Positions 17,017 to 26,043 of a stretch of 64,000 nucleotides of DNA are shown piece after piece (position 1 is the stretch's first letter; every line of letters starts with the position of its first letter). Under the pieces are notes generated by a model. That model was not told the origin of the DNA. It made no database searches and worked only from the letters and a program-made list of their open reading frames with translations. A program made the position numbers and the translations under genes. This stretch comes from an uncultured Clostridia bacterium (GTDB lineage: Bacteria; Bacillota; Clostridia; Oscillospirales; Oscillospiraceae), in the NCBI GenBank assembly GCA_946186375.1, contig CAMHMZ010000004.1:28710-92709 (forward strand), given 5' to 3'.

Positions 17017-17892
17017 ATGAAAAAATATGTTTTCGCCGTATTGGCAGCGGGCAGTCTCTGGGGCACGATGGGCTTCTTCTCCCGTTCTCTTTCGGGCATC
17101 GGCATCGGCCCGTCCGGCGCGATCCTGGTCCGCTGCGCCGTCGCGGCGCTCTTCTTTGCCGTGACGATCGCTTTGACCGATCCCGCCGCCTTTCGCGTTG
17201 CGCCGCGGGATCTCTGGTGCTTCTTCGGCAGCGGCGTCTGCAGTCTGCTGTTTTTCACCTATTGTTATTTTAACGCCATCGAGCTCATGTCGCTCTCCGC
17301 GGCGGCGATTTTGCTCTATACCGCGCCCGCCATCGTGGTGCTTCTGTCTGTGCCGCTTTTCCGCGAAAAGCTCAGCGCGGGCAAGCTGCTGGCGCTCGGT
17401 CTGGCACTGCTGGGCTGCTTTCTCGTCAGCGGGCTCAAGAGCGCCTCGGCGCTGAGCCTGCGGGGGCTCCTGTTCGGGCTCGGCGCGGGCTTCGGCTATG
17501 CGCTCTACAGCATATTTGCCCGCTGCGCGCTCGACCGGGGGTATAAGAGCAACACGGTAAACCTCTATTCCTGTCTTCTGGCCGCGCTCGGCGCGGGGCT
17601 GCTGTGGGGCTTTTCCGGCCCCTTCGGCGTGATGGTCTCGTCCGGCAGCGCCCTGGGCCTGTGTCTGCTGGCGGCAGTCGTGACCTGCTATCTGCCGTAT
17701 CTTCTGTACACCTACGGGCTGAGCGGGCTCGAGACCGGGCGCGCCTCGATCCTCGCCTCTGTGGAGCCGGTCGTGGCGACGCTCCTGGGCGTGTTTTTGT
17801 ATCACGAAAAACTGGATCTGCGCTCCGCCGCCGGGATCCTCTGCGTCCTCGGCGCGGTACTGCTCATCAACCGGAAGGCGAAAAAGGCATAA
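17017..17892 (+). CDS. EamA/DMT-family transporter
   Basis: The 291-residue membrane protein has about ten hydrophobic segments in two homologous halves, each an EamA domain. The second half ends with ETGRASILASVEPVVATLLGVFLYHEKL, a hallmark of the drug/metabolite transporter superfamily. The substrate is not predictable. The ATG at 17017 follows AAGGG; ten upstream in-frame residues are omitted. Its last codons and stop lie inside a long inverted repeat shared with the convergent gene. Confidence 0.88.
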   Translation: MKKYVFAVLAAGSLWGTMGFFSRSLSGIGIGPSGAILVRCAVAALFFAVTIALTDPAAFRVAPRDLWCFFGSGVCSLLFFTYCYFNAIELMSLSAAAILLYTAPAIVVLLSVPLFREKLSAGKLLALGLALLGCFLVSGLKSASALSLRGLLFGLGAGFGYALYSIFARCALDRGYKSNTVNLYSCLLAALGAGLLWGFSGPFGVMVSSGSALGLCLLAAVVTCYLPYLLYTYGLSGLETGRASILASVEPVVATLLGVFLYHEKLDLRSAAGILCVLGAVLLINRKAKKA

Positions 17893-17935
17893 CGAAAACC
17901 CGGCTGCCGATGCAGCCGGGTTTTCGTTATGCCTT
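17884..17935. terminator. Bidirectional terminator built on a 24-bp perfect inverted repeat
   Basis: The arms 17884-17907 and 17912-17935 are perfectly complementary and enclose a four-base loop (CGAT). The repeat contains the final Lys-Ala codons and TAA stop of both convergent genes. T-rich DNA lies inside and after the arms on both strands. Confidence 0.9.
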
Positions 17936-19693
17936 CTTTTTCCCGGGGATCGTGAGCGGGATCAGCGCCGCCGCGGCCGGGATCAGGAAGATGGCCGAGT
18001 ACCAGAGCCTGCGCCCGAGGCTGAGGCTCAGCGCCTCCCCCGCCGCCGCCAGCAGCACGGTCAGCGCCGCGGGGATCCAGAGCCGCTTCATCTTCGGCTT
18101 TTCAAAGGCGCCCGCCACGCAGACGGCTCCCGTGAGACAAGAGGCCAGCATGAGCACCGCATTGGCGACTCGGCCTTTGTACTGCCGTTCCTCCTCATCC
18201 TGTCTTTGCCTCAGCTCCTGACGCGCGCTCTCCAGCAGCTCGCCCCCGGCGTCGACGGCGGCGGCGATCTCGTCATAGCTCATGAGCGCGGCACGAGCGG
18301 AACGCAGCGAGCTCTGCTTGTCTTCATACGCTTCCACGACCGCGCGGCGCTGCTCGATCGCCGTCTGTTCGGTTTCCAGTCTGTCCTTCGTTTCGAGCAG
18401 ACTTTCGTGATCCCGCTTCAGGCCTTCTTCCGTCTCGGACATCTGCCTGCGCGCCTCGCTCAGTGCCGCGCGGGCTGCCGCGATCGCCCGGCGGCCCATG
18501 GCCATCTGGGAGGAGAGGCTTTCCATCAGCCCCCGACCTGTCTCCATCAGCGGCGATACGACGCCGAGAAGCTTTTCACTGCCCTTGAGGTCTGTTTTCA
18601 AAAGCTTCAGCAACTCCTTTGTGGAGGCGCTCTCCGGGTCTTCGCCCATGGCCTCCTCCTGTTCCTTGAGCGCCTGCTCCTGCTCCTCGAGCACTGTGAG
18701 CGACTGCTGCAGCAGCTCCTTCCAGCTGCCGAGCTCGCCCGTCACGCCGCTCAGCTGCGACAGATCCAGGCCGCTGAGATCAAGGGTCGGCTGCGTCTTC
18801 TCGGCCGGTTTGTGTTCTTTCATCCAGGCCTTCGCCTCGCTCAGGCTCATGCCGAGCGCCGCCTGACAGAAGGCGTCCGCCTCGGCTGCGGCCTGCGCCT
18901 CGTCCGCGCCTTCGCTGAGACGTGTCTGCCGGAGCGTCTCGGCCTGCTCCACAGCCGCCTCCACGGCGCGGTAGGCCAGCGTCTCCGGCTCGAGCTTTTC
19001 GAGCAGCGGCAAAAGCTCCTGCAGGCCCTTGAGCGCCTTTTCCAGATCCTCCGCCGAGGTCTCCCCCTCCGGCGCATGCTCCGCTGCCGCTCGCAGCACC
19101 TCCTCGAGCCCGCTCACGCCCGTGCGCGTCGCCTTCACAGCGGCGAGCACCTGGCTGCGCGGCAAAAGCTCTGATAGTTCCTCGTCAAGCCCGGCCTCGT
19201 GGTAGGCCTCGGCCTCATAATAGACGGCCCAGCCGTCCTCCAGGCTCCATCCTGCCTGCTGGTACAGGAGATAGATCTCCTCAAAGGCCATGGCGACCTT
19301 TTCAAACAGAGCGTATGCCGAATCAAACTGCTGCGCACCTATGCTCATGGCGGCGCTGCCCTGTTCGAGGCCCTCGCGCCCCATGAGAAGTCCGGCCTTT
19401 GTTGCCGTATAGGTGGCGAGCTTCCCGCGGTAGTCCGAGGCGTCGTGCGCGTGCCGGTCTTCCTTCTCATCGAGGCCCCGTTCAGCCTGCTCGTAGTCCG
19501 CGCGCTCCTCTTCCAGCTCTGTCAGCAGCGTGTCCGCCCGCTCGATCCTGTTTTGCAGGACCTCCTGCTCCCGCAGGGCCGCCTGATGATCGCTGCGTGT
19601 GCGGCGCAGGCTGCCCGCGCCGGCGATGAGCGTCACAAGACAGAATATGGCCAGAACCACGGCGAGCGTGCGGGTAAGAGCCGGGTGCTTCAA
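17927..19693 (-). CDS. Large coiled-coil membrane protein, function unknown
   Basis: The 588-residue protein has one N-terminal membrane segment (ALTRTLAVVLAIFCLVTLIAG), a very long acidic Glu/Gln/Leu-rich region that predicts coiled coils (about 30-505), and three hydrophobic segments near the C-terminus. I do not recognise the family. The layout resembles spacer-type envelope proteins with a large extracytoplasmic helical part. The TTG at 19693 is preferred: it sits behind GGGAGGAAAG and starts directly before the membrane segment, while a frame opening at 19840 reaches upstream of the promoter. A clear promoter lies at 19742-19770. Confidence 0.65.
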   Translation of the reverse strand: MKHPALTRTLAVVLAIFCLVTLIAGAGSLRRTRSDHQAALREQEVLQNRIERADTLLTELEEERADYEQAERGLDEKEDRHAHDASDYRGKLATYTATKAGLLMGREGLEQGSAAMSIGAQQFDSAYALFEKVAMAFEEIYLLYQQAGWSLEDGWAVYYEAEAYHEAGLDEELSELLPRSQVLAAVKATRTGVSGLEEVLRAAAEHAPEGETSAEDLEKALKGLQELLPLLEKLEPETLAYRAVEAAVEQAETLRQTRLSEGADEAQAAAEADAFCQAALGMSLSEAKAWMKEHKPAEKTQPTLDLSGLDLSQLSGVTGELGSWKELLQQSLTVLEEQEQALKEQEEAMGEDPESASTKELLKLLKTDLKGSEKLLGVVSPLMETGRGLMESLSSQMAMGRRAIAAARAALSEARRQMSETEEGLKRDHESLLETKDRLETEQTAIEQRRAVVEAYEDKQSSLRSARAALMSYDEIAAAVDAGGELLESARQELRQRQDEEERQYKGRVANAVLMLASCLTGAVCVAGAFEKPKMKRLWIPAALTVLLAAAGEALSLSLGRRLWYSAIFLIPAAAALIPLTIPGKKKA

Positions 19694-19741
19694 GCTTCTT
19701 TCCTCCCTCTGCAAGGATCTGCGATTTTCTTCTGACTTATC

Positions 19742-19770
19742 ATTATACTTCCTATTTGTTAACAAACCAA
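19742..19770 (-). promoter_or_regulatory. Promoter of the coiled-coil membrane protein gene
   Basis: On the minus strand TTGGTT (19765-19770) and TATAAT (19742-19747) are separated by 17 bases. Confidence 0.75.
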
Positions 19771-19793
19771 GTCTTCTCCTCTGTTTTTTTTCA

Positions 19794-19821
19794 TTGCTTT
19801 TCCCAAAAATTCCTGTATGAT
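19794..19821 (+). promoter_or_regulatory. Promoter of the dus gene
   Basis: TTGCTT (19794-19799) and TATGAT (19816-19821) are separated by 16 bases, with the start codon about 40 bases downstream. Confidence 0.7.
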
Positions 19822-19860
19822 AGAAAAAAGAACGCCGCAAGAGAGGAAGGAGGGATCGGG

Positions 19861-20832
19861 ATGCTGTTGAGCTTTGCGCCGATGGAGGGCGTCACATCGA
19901 CAAGCTTCCGGCGGCTGCACCGGCGTTTTTTCGGCGGTGCGGATCGCTATTACGCGCCCTTTCTCTCTCCCGACAGCCAGGGCGCCGTCAAGCGAACGCT
20001 GCTCGAGGCGCTCCGCCCCGAGTCCGGCGAGGAGCTTATCACCGTGCCGCAGCTCCTCTGCTCCGAGGCGCGGATTTTTCTGACCGCCGCGGAAAAGCTG
20101 ACGGAGCTGGGCTACCGGGAAATCAACCTCAATCTCGGCTGCCCCTCCGGCACGGTGACGGCCAAGCACAAGGGCGCGGGCGTGCTCTGCGACCGCGACC
20201 AGCTGCGGCATCTGCTGGACGGGATCTTCGCCGCGCCGCCCTGCGCCGTCTCAGTCAAGACCCGGATGGGCTGGGCGAGCACCGGGGAGTTTCCCGCGCT
20301 GCTGGCGATCTACGCCGATTATCCGATTGCGGAGCTCATCGTCCATGCGCGCGACCGCGCGGGGATGTACCGCAGCAATCCGGACCTTGCGGGCTTCACC
20401 GCCGCGGTAAGCCGCCTGCCTTTCCCCGTTTGCTATAACGGCGACATCTTCTCGCCGGAGGCGCTGGAGAAGCTGCAGTCGCTCTCGCCCGGACTCGACC
20501 GGGTGATGCTCGGGCGCGGCGCCGTCGCCGATCCGGCCCTCTTCCGGCTGCTCCGGGGCGGCGCCCCGCTCTCGGCCGGGGAGCTGTCCGCCTTCTGCGA
20601 GGCGCTGCTGAACGACGCGCTGGACGCGGGGCTGCCGCCAGTCTATGCGCTCGCGCGCATGAAGGAGCTGTGGTATTATCTCCGGACAAAATTTCCGGGC
20701 GGAGAAAAGGCGCTCAAGTCCGTCTTCAAAAGCCGCCGGATCGAGGATTACCGCGCCGCGGTGAACGCGCTTTTTGACGGCGGCTCCTTCGATCCCCTCG
20801 CCTTTTTTGCCGGGACGGCCGATCTGTCCTGA
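19861..20832 (+). CDS. tRNA-dihydrouridine synthase family protein
   Basis: The 323-residue product is an FMN-dependent Dus enzyme, which reduces uridine in tRNA D-loops. It begins with the TIM-barrel start FAPMEGVTSTSFRRL. It has the catalytic cysteine in INLNLGCPSGTVTAKHKGAG, the substrate lysine in VSVKTRMGW, and the FMN-binding CYNGDIFSPEA and VMLGRGAVADPALF. It is not clearly DusA, B or C. The ATG at 19861 follows GGAAGGAGGG. Confidence 0.92.
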   Translation: MLLSFAPMEGVTSTSFRRLHRRFFGGADRYYAPFLSPDSQGAVKRTLLEALRPESGEELITVPQLLCSEARIFLTAAEKLTELGYREINLNLGCPSGTVTAKHKGAGVLCDRDQLRHLLDGIFAAPPCAVSVKTRMGWASTGEFPALLAIYADYPIAELIVHARDRAGMYRSNPDLAGFTAAVSRLPFPVCYNGDIFSPEALEKLQSLSPGLDRVMLGRGAVADPALFRLLRGGAPLSAGELSAFCEALLNDALDAGLPPVYALARMKELWYYLRTKFPGGEKALKSVFKSRRIEDYRAAVNALFDGGSFDPLAFFAGTADLS

Positions 20833-20934
20833 ACGCTGTCGATTTTTCGTGCATTTTCCGGCAAGCTATGGTATGATCGTATTACAGGATCGCGCTGCGC
20901 GGCATTCTGATTTCTTTGAAGGGAGAGATCATCC

Positions 20935-21720
20935 ATGGTCATTCAGATCTATAAAGAGGCTTTCGCCAAGCTTCTGAAAAAGCCCATCCGGCTCTGGGGC
21001 ATTTCACTGCTGTATATGCTGCTGACCGGTCTGGCCGAGCTTCTGTTCGGCATCATCCCCGGCGTCGCCATCGGCATCTGCCTGCTGCTGGAGACTTCGA
21101 TGACGCTCATCTTCCTGCGCGGCTTCCGCGGGGAGGAGATCAACACCCTGCAGCTGTTCGACTGCTTTAGTGACTGGCCCACCGCCAAGCGCGTGCTGGG
21201 CGGCATGGGCTGGATGCTGCTGTGGATCTTCATCTGGAGCCTCATCCCCATCGTCGGCCCGATCTTCGGCGCCATCCGCTCCTATGAATATCGCCTCACC
21301 CCCTACATCCTCATGCAGGAGCCGGAGGTCAAGGCCACTGAGGCGATCAAGCTCTCCAAGGAGCGCACGAACGGCTGGAAGGGCAAGATGTTCCTGGCCG
21401 ATATCCTCATCTTCGTGGCCTTCTTCCTGGCCGTGCTGATCCTGGCCGCCTTCTCCTCCATCCGCTATATTGGCTGGATCTTTGCTCTGGCGCTTGTCGT
21501 GCTGTACATCGTCTTCTTCCTTTTTGTCACGCTCTTCCTCGGCCTCGTGCAGTCGGCCTTCTATGAGAAGATCTGCGGCCGGGAGAAGGAACCGGTCTTC
21601 GTTTACGTGCCTGCCGCTCCCGCCGCGGCGCCCTCGCCAGCCGAGGAGCCTAAGCCCGCCGAGGAGTCCAAGTCCGCGGCCGAGCCCTCGTCTGTTGATA
21701 AGCCCGATCAGAAGGGCTGA
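20935..21720 (+). CDS. DUF975-type integral membrane protein
   Basis: The 261-residue protein has five to six hydrophobic segments and the typical layout of DUF975 proteins (ETSMTLIFLRGFRGEE, RSYEYRLTPYILMQEPEVKATEAIKLSKERTNG). It ends in a cytoplasmic Pro/Ala/Glu/Lys-rich tail of about 40 residues. Members are common in Clostridia and have no known function. It lies alone between the dus gene and the EF-G paralogue, ending at a hairpin terminator. Confidence 0.75.
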   Translation: MVIQIYKEAFAKLLKKPIRLWGISLLYMLLTGLAELLFGIIPGVAIGICLLLETSMTLIFLRGFRGEEINTLQLFDCFSDWPTAKRVLGGMGWMLLWIFIWSLIPIVGPIFGAIRSYEYRLTPYILMQEPEVKATEAIKLSKERTNGWKGKMFLADILIFVAFFLAVLILAAFSSIRYIGWIFALALVVLYIVFFLFVTLFLGLVQSAFYEKICGREKEPVFVYVPAAPAAAPSPAEEPKPAEESKSAAEPSSVDKPDQKG

Positions 21721-21738
21721 CCGATCCTCTGTTTCTGG

Positions 21739-21776
21739 CCGGTCTCCCGTGCAAGCGGCGGGAGGCCGGTTTTCCT
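21739..21776 (+). terminator. Terminator after the DUF975 gene
   Basis: The 11-bp stem CCGGTCTCCCG/CGGGAGGCCGG has one wobble pair and is followed by TTTTCCTTT. Confidence 0.85.
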
Positions 21777-21824
21777 TTCTCCCGCGGTCTTTCCGTCTTC
21801 GCGAAGAATTCTCCAAATTTCCTG

Positions 21825-21854
21825 TTGCCAAAGGCACATTTTATAGTGTATAAT
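21825..21854 (+). promoter_or_regulatory. Promoter of the EF-G-like gene
   Basis: TTGCCA (21825-21830) and TATAAT (21849-21854) are separated by 18 bases. Confidence 0.75.
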
Positions 21855-21912
21855 AAATTGATTGCGAAAAAACTCTTTAATCCATAGACTTTTGACAGAG
21901 AGGAAGCAACAC

Positions 21913-23931
21913 ATGAGCTACGAAACCAAAAACATCCGCAACGTTGCCCTGCTGGGCCACGGAAACAGCGGCAAGACCAGTCTTGCCGAGAGCATGCTCT
22001 TCGTCACCGGCGCCATCGACCGTCAGGGCAAGGTCAGCGACGGCAACACCGTCTGCGACTATGACGCCGAAGAGATCAAGCGCCAGATCACCATCTCCTC
22101 CTCCGTCGCTCCCCTGCAGTTCGGCGGAAGCAAGATCAACGTTCTCGACTGCCCCGGCTACTTCGATTTTGTCGGCGACGTTCTGTCCGCTCTCCGCGCT
22201 GTGGAGGCCGGTCTGATCCTCGTCACCGCGAAGGACGGGATCTCCGTCGGCGCCGAGCGCAGCTGGAAATACCTGAAGGCTGCCAAGCTCCCCACCGCCT
22301 TCGTCGTCAGCAAGACCGACGAGGAGCACGGCGACTACTTTGCCGTCGTCGAGGCGCTGCGCGCCAAGTACGGCAGCATCGTCGCCCCCGTCACCATCCC
22401 CAGCTCTGACGGCAAGGGCGTCATCGACCTTGTTCACAACGTCTGCTACACCTCCAACGGCGCCAAGGCCGTCAAGGGCGGCGTTCCCGCTGCTGACGCC
22501 GGTCACGCCGAGGATCTGCGCATGGAGCTGATGGAGACCGCCGCGGGCGCCACGGAAGAGCTGATGGAGAAGTTCTTTGAGACCATGGAGCTCGACGAGG
22601 CCGACATGGTCGCGGGCATCAAGGCCGGCGTGAAGGATCGCAGCGTCGTTCCCGTGTTCGCCAGCGCCGCCATGCAGAACATCGGCACCGAGGCTCTCCT
22701 GCAGGGCATTCTGGACTACATTCCCAGCCCCGCCGAGGTAGAGGGCATCGATCCCAACGGCCCCACCCTCGCCTTCGTGTTCAAGACTGTCTCCGACCAG
22801 TTCGGCAAGTACAGCTTCATCAAGGTGCTCCAGGGCAAGGTCAACTCCGATATGTCCCTGCGCGATGTGCGCGCCTCCAGCACCGACAAGCTCGGCCGTC
22901 TCTACACCATCACCGGCAAGAAGACCGTTGAGACCAAGGAAGCCTGCTGCGGCGATATCGTCGCCGTCGGCAAGATGGACTGGAAGACCGGCGACACCAT
23001 CTGCGATCCCAAGAACGAGGTCGAGCTGCCCGCCATCGAGATCCCCGAGCCCTGCTACTCCATGGCCATCTCCCCGAAGACCAAGGGACAGGACGACAAG
23101 GTTGCCGGCGGTCTGGCCCGCCTGAACGAAGAGGACATCTCCTTCACGCTCGTCAACAACGCCGAGACCCATCAGATGGTCATCTCCGGCGCCGGCGATA
23201 TCCAGGTGGACGTCCTCTGCGCCAAGCTCAAGAGCCGCTTCGGCGTTGAGACCGATCTGCAGCCCGCCCGCGTCGCTTACCGCGAGAAGATCAAGGGCAA
23301 GGTCGAGGCCCACGGCCGCCACAAGAAGCAGTCCGGCGGCAGCGGCCAGTTCGGTGACGTGTGGATCCGCTTCGAGCCGCAGGAGGAGCAGGACGACATG
23401 ATCTTCGCCGAGGAAGTCTTCGGCGGCTCCGTTCCCAAAAACTTCTTCCCCTCCGTCGAAAAGGGTCTGCGCAACGCTGTTCAGAAGGGCGTGCTGGCCG
23501 GTTATCCGCTGGTCGGCCTGAAGGCCGTTCTGTACGACGGCTCCTACCACCCTGTCGACTCCAACGACATGGCCTTCCAGACGGCTGCCCGTCTCGCCTA
23601 CCAGGACGGCATCCCCAGGGCCAAGCCCACCATCCTTGAGCCCATCGGCCTGCTGAAGGTCACCATCCCCGACGCCAATCTCGGCGATATCATGTCCGAC
23701 ATCAGCTCCAAGCGCCGCGGCACCGTGCTCGGCATGAACGCTGAAGACGGCATGCAGACGGTCGAGGCTGAGGTCCCCATGGCCGAAATGAGCAGCTACA
23801 CCATCGACCTGCGCTCCATGACCCAGGGCCGCGGCAGCTTCTCGCTGAAGTTTGTCCGCTACGAAGAGGCCCCCGGCAACGTGCAGCAGAAGGTCATTGA
23901 GGAAGCCAAGGCTCTGGCCGAGCAGGAATAA
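21913..23931 (+). CDS. Elongation factor G-like translational GTPase
   Basis: The 672-residue product has the EF-G domain set (G domain, II, III, IV, V). The P-loop is GHGNSGKTS, G3 is DCPGYFDF and G4 is SKTD in place of the usual NKxD. It is shorter than the canonical FusA (about 690-700 residues). It stands alone with its own promoter and terminator instead of in the rpsL-rpsG-fusA-tuf operon, so I call it a paralogue of the EF-G2-like type. Its codon use is very uniform and strongly biased, as in highly expressed genes. The ATG at 21913 follows GAGGAAGC; 17 upstream in-frame residues are omitted. Confidence 0.88.
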   Translation: MSYETKNIRNVALLGHGNSGKTSLAESMLFVTGAIDRQGKVSDGNTVCDYDAEEIKRQITISSSVAPLQFGGSKINVLDCPGYFDFVGDVLSALRAVEAGLILVTAKDGISVGAERSWKYLKAAKLPTAFVVSKTDEEHGDYFAVVEALRAKYGSIVAPVTIPSSDGKGVIDLVHNVCYTSNGAKAVKGGVPAADAGHAEDLRMELMETAAGATEELMEKFFETMELDEADMVAGIKAGVKDRSVVPVFASAAMQNIGTEALLQGILDYIPSPAEVEGIDPNGPTLAFVFKTVSDQFGKYSFIKVLQGKVNSDMSLRDVRASSTDKLGRLYTITGKKTVETKEACCGDIVAVGKMDWKTGDTICDPKNEVELPAIEIPEPCYSMAISPKTKGQDDKVAGGLARLNEEDISFTLVNNAETHQMVISGAGDIQVDVLCAKLKSRFGVETDLQPARVAYREKIKGKVEAHGRHKKQSGGSGQFGDVWIRFEPQEEQDDMIFAEEVFGGSVPKNFFPSVEKGLRNAVQKGVLAGYPLVGLKAVLYDGSYHPVDSNDMAFQTAARLAYQDGIPRAKPTILEPIGLLKVTIPDANLGDIMSDISSKRRGTVLGMNAEDGMQTVEAEVPMAEMSSYTIDLRSMTQGRGSFSLKFVRYEEAPGNVQQKVIEEAKALAEQE

Positions 23932-23942
23932 TCATTTGACGC

Positions 23943-23995
23943 ATAAGGCCATGCGGACGGCTTCCCCGTCCGCATGCGCCTTATCTTTATTTTTG
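23943..23995 (+). terminator. Terminator after the EF-G-like gene
   Basis: A long stem (ATAAGGC, one bulge, ATGCGGACGG pairing with CCGTCCGCAT and GCCTTAT) is followed by a T-rich tail. Confidence 0.85.
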
Positions 23996-24014
23996 TTTCA
24001 TCGGGTGAGCTATC

Positions 24015-24833
24015 ATGACGAAACAGACTGCGATCAAAAACGTGATATGGGCCATCTGCATCGGCCTGGCGCTGCTGGCACTGCTGATCGGGCTTTTTAT
24101 TTCCGCTGTGGAGCACTACTACGGCGACAAGACGCGCCCGGTGATGAATATCGGCGCGCCGGTGAGCGCTTCGTCGAAGAAAGCGGACAAGGACGTCGTG
24201 CTGACGGGTCTGGCCGCCGACGGGACGCTCCACGAGCTGAAGAGCAGCGGCGACGCCGGTCAGGGCTATCTTGACGGGCTGACCTTCCTCTGCGACAGCG
24301 TGAGCCTGCCGCTGAAGAGCTCCGGGCTCGTCGCGGGCGACGTCTGGAGCGGCGAGAACGGACAGCTGCCGATGACGAGCGCCTTTGCCTGGAAGATCGT
24401 TCTTCCCAGCGACGGCTCTGTCATCGCCCCCTCCTCCGCAGTCATGGCTGTCAAGCCCAAAACGCTCGTTCTTGCCATCGGCAGTGACGACGCCGCGGGC
24501 ATTGACCGGGACGACTTTGTCGAAAACTATAAGATGCTCCTCGCCTCTCTTCGTGAGGGCAATCCGGACACGGTCATCATCTGCGGCTCGGTCTGTTCCG
24601 TCACGACAGCCTATGCGGGCTCTGCCGGGCCGAGCGCCGAGCGCGCCGCGGAGCTGAACGAATGGATCAAAGCTGTCTGCATCGACACCGGCGTTTACTA
24701 TGCCGACTGGTTCTCCACGCTGACAGACGGCGGTTATCTCCGCCCCGAATACGCCGAGGCCGACGGCCGCACACTCAGCAGCGCGGGTCTCACCGCTCTG
24801 CTCGGCTGGCTGCGCAGCCATGCCGCCTCCTGA
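24015..24833 (+). CDS. Membrane-anchored protein with an SGNH-hydrolase-like domain
   Basis: The 272-residue protein has one N-terminal membrane anchor (VIWAICIGLALLALLIGLFI) and an extracytoplasmic region. The C-terminal half (KTLVLAIGSDDAAG ... GNPDTVIICGSVCSVTTAYAG ... LRSHAAS) follows the order of SGNH/GDSL hydrolase blocks but has GSDD in place of GDS. The catalytic Ser is therefore not in its normal context and activity is doubtful. The ribosome site is weak (GGGTGAG). It precedes the MotA/OmpA pair but is separated by a strong terminator. Confidence 0.55.
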   Translation: MTKQTAIKNVIWAICIGLALLALLIGLFISAVEHYYGDKTRPVMNIGAPVSASSKKADKDVVLTGLAADGTLHELKSSGDAGQGYLDGLTFLCDSVSLPLKSSGLVAGDVWSGENGQLPMTSAFAWKIVLPSDGSVIAPSSAVMAVKPKTLVLAIGSDDAAGIDRDDFVENYKMLLASLREGNPDTVIICGSVCSVTTAYAGSAGPSAERAAELNEWIKAVCIDTGVYYADWFSTLTDGGYLRPEYAEADGRTLSSAGLTALLGWLRSHAAS

Positions 24834-24853
24834 CGCGCTTCCCTTTCTACCGC

Positions 24854-24884
24854 AAAGACCGCCTTGGAAAAAGGCGGTCTTTTT
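24854..24884 (+). terminator. Terminator after the SGNH-like gene
   Basis: The 12-bp stem AAAGACCGCCTT/AAGGCGGTCTTT has a five-base loop and a T-run. Confidence 0.9.
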
Positions 24885-24914
24885 GTTAAGTTTTATTAAG
24901 CTCGTTCGATTTTG

Positions 24915-24943
24915 TTGACATATTGTAACCATTTATGTATTAT
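24915..24943 (+). promoter_or_regulatory. Promoter of the MotA/OmpA-like pair
   Basis: TTGACA (24915-24920) and TATTAT (24938-24943) are separated by 17 bases. It lies about 155 bases before the first start codon, leaving a leader of about 150 bases in which I see no gene. Confidence 0.8.
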
Positions 24944-25098
24944 GTCAGTATGTCGTTTTGCATATTTCAGCATTTTTCCCCGGAAAAGACCTTGCATTCC
25001 CATCGTTTCAGTCGTTTCATCCCTTAGTCGCCGCACGAAGCTCCGGCTCAGAATACCCGCGAGCTGTGCTCCCGGATCGAGATAAAGGAGGACTCTCT

Positions 25099-26043
25099 AT
25101 GGACCATTTGAAGAACATGCCCTTTGCCGGGTTTGTGGTCATCGTGATCATCGGCATCCTGTTCGTGCTGGCGGTCGCGCTGCTGTTTTACGTGTATCTC
25201 CGCTATAAGCTTCTGGCGCGCAGGGCCAGCGGCTCGGATGAGGACAAGTGGGGCTTTCGCGCAAAGCTCATGGCCTCCTACAAGGACGCCTACAAGCGCT
25301 ACGGCCAGGACGTGAACACCCCGGCGATCATCTCAGACGCGGTTTCCACAAGGCTTGCCGGTCTGCTGCTGTGCGAGCGCTTTCTGAACAACGCCGTCTC
25401 GCTCTTTGTGACACTCGGTCTCTTCGGCACCTTCCTCGGCCTGAGCATGTCCGTCACCTCGCTGACGGAGCTTATCAGCTATTCGAACACCGAGGAGTGG
25501 CTGAGCGTGCTGGACAGCGTCGGCGGCGGGCTGATGAGTGCGCTAAGCGGCATGGGCGTGGCCTTTTACACCTCGCTTGCCGGTGCGGGCTGCTCGATCG
25601 TGCTGACGATCCTGCGCACGATCTTCAATCCCCAGGCGCAGCGCGAAAAGCTCGAAACGCGGCTGGAGCTCTGGCTCGATACGGAGCTGGCCCCCACGCT
25701 GAGCACCGCCGCGGCACGTGACGACGCTTCTCTTGTGCGCAGCATGATCGACGCCATGAACGCCGTTGCCGGTGAGTTCAAAGCGACGCTGTCTGCCGCC
25801 GCCCTGGCCTACACGGATTCTGCCAAGACGACCGCGGCCGCCTTCGCTCAGACAGCCCAGAGCAACCGCGAGGCTATGAGCTCCTTTGATGAGGCCATCG
25901 GGCGCTTCAACGACGGCGTACATGACTTCTCCGAGGTCGATTACAACCTGCGCGGCAGCGTGGAGCGCATGGATCTGGCCGTGCGTGACCTTGCAAGCGC
26001 GCTGCGGGAGATCAACCGCCGCATGGAAGGAGCCCGGCAATGA
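25099..26043 (+). CDS. MotA/TolQ/ExbB-like proton-channel protein
   Basis: The 314-residue protein has an N-terminal membrane segment (residues 9-34) and two later ones (VSLFVTLGLFGTFLGLSMSV and GLMSALSGMGVAFYTSLAGAGCSIVLTIL) in the arrangement of the MotA/TolQ/ExbB channel family. The last ~90 residues are a helical, coiled-coil-like tail. No flagellar genes are nearby. Overlap with an OmpA/MotB-like gene makes a stator-like pair similar in layout to ZorA/ZorB, but the other Zorya genes are absent. The ATG at 25099 follows AAAGGAGG; a longer open frame upstream has no ribosome site. Confidence 0.8.
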   Translation: MDHLKNMPFAGFVVIVIIGILFVLAVALLFYVYLRYKLLARRASGSDEDKWGFRAKLMASYKDAYKRYGQDVNTPAIISDAVSTRLAGLLLCERFLNNAVSLFVTLGLFGTFLGLSMSVTSLTELISYSNTEEWLSVLDSVGGGLMSALSGMGVAFYTSLAGAGCSIVLTILRTIFNPQAQREKLETRLELWLDTELAPTLSTAAARDDASLVRSMIDAMNAVAGEFKATLSAAALAYTDSAKTTAAAFAQTAQSNREAMSSFDEAIGRFNDGVHDFSEVDYNLRGSVERMDLAVRDLASALREINRRMEGARQ

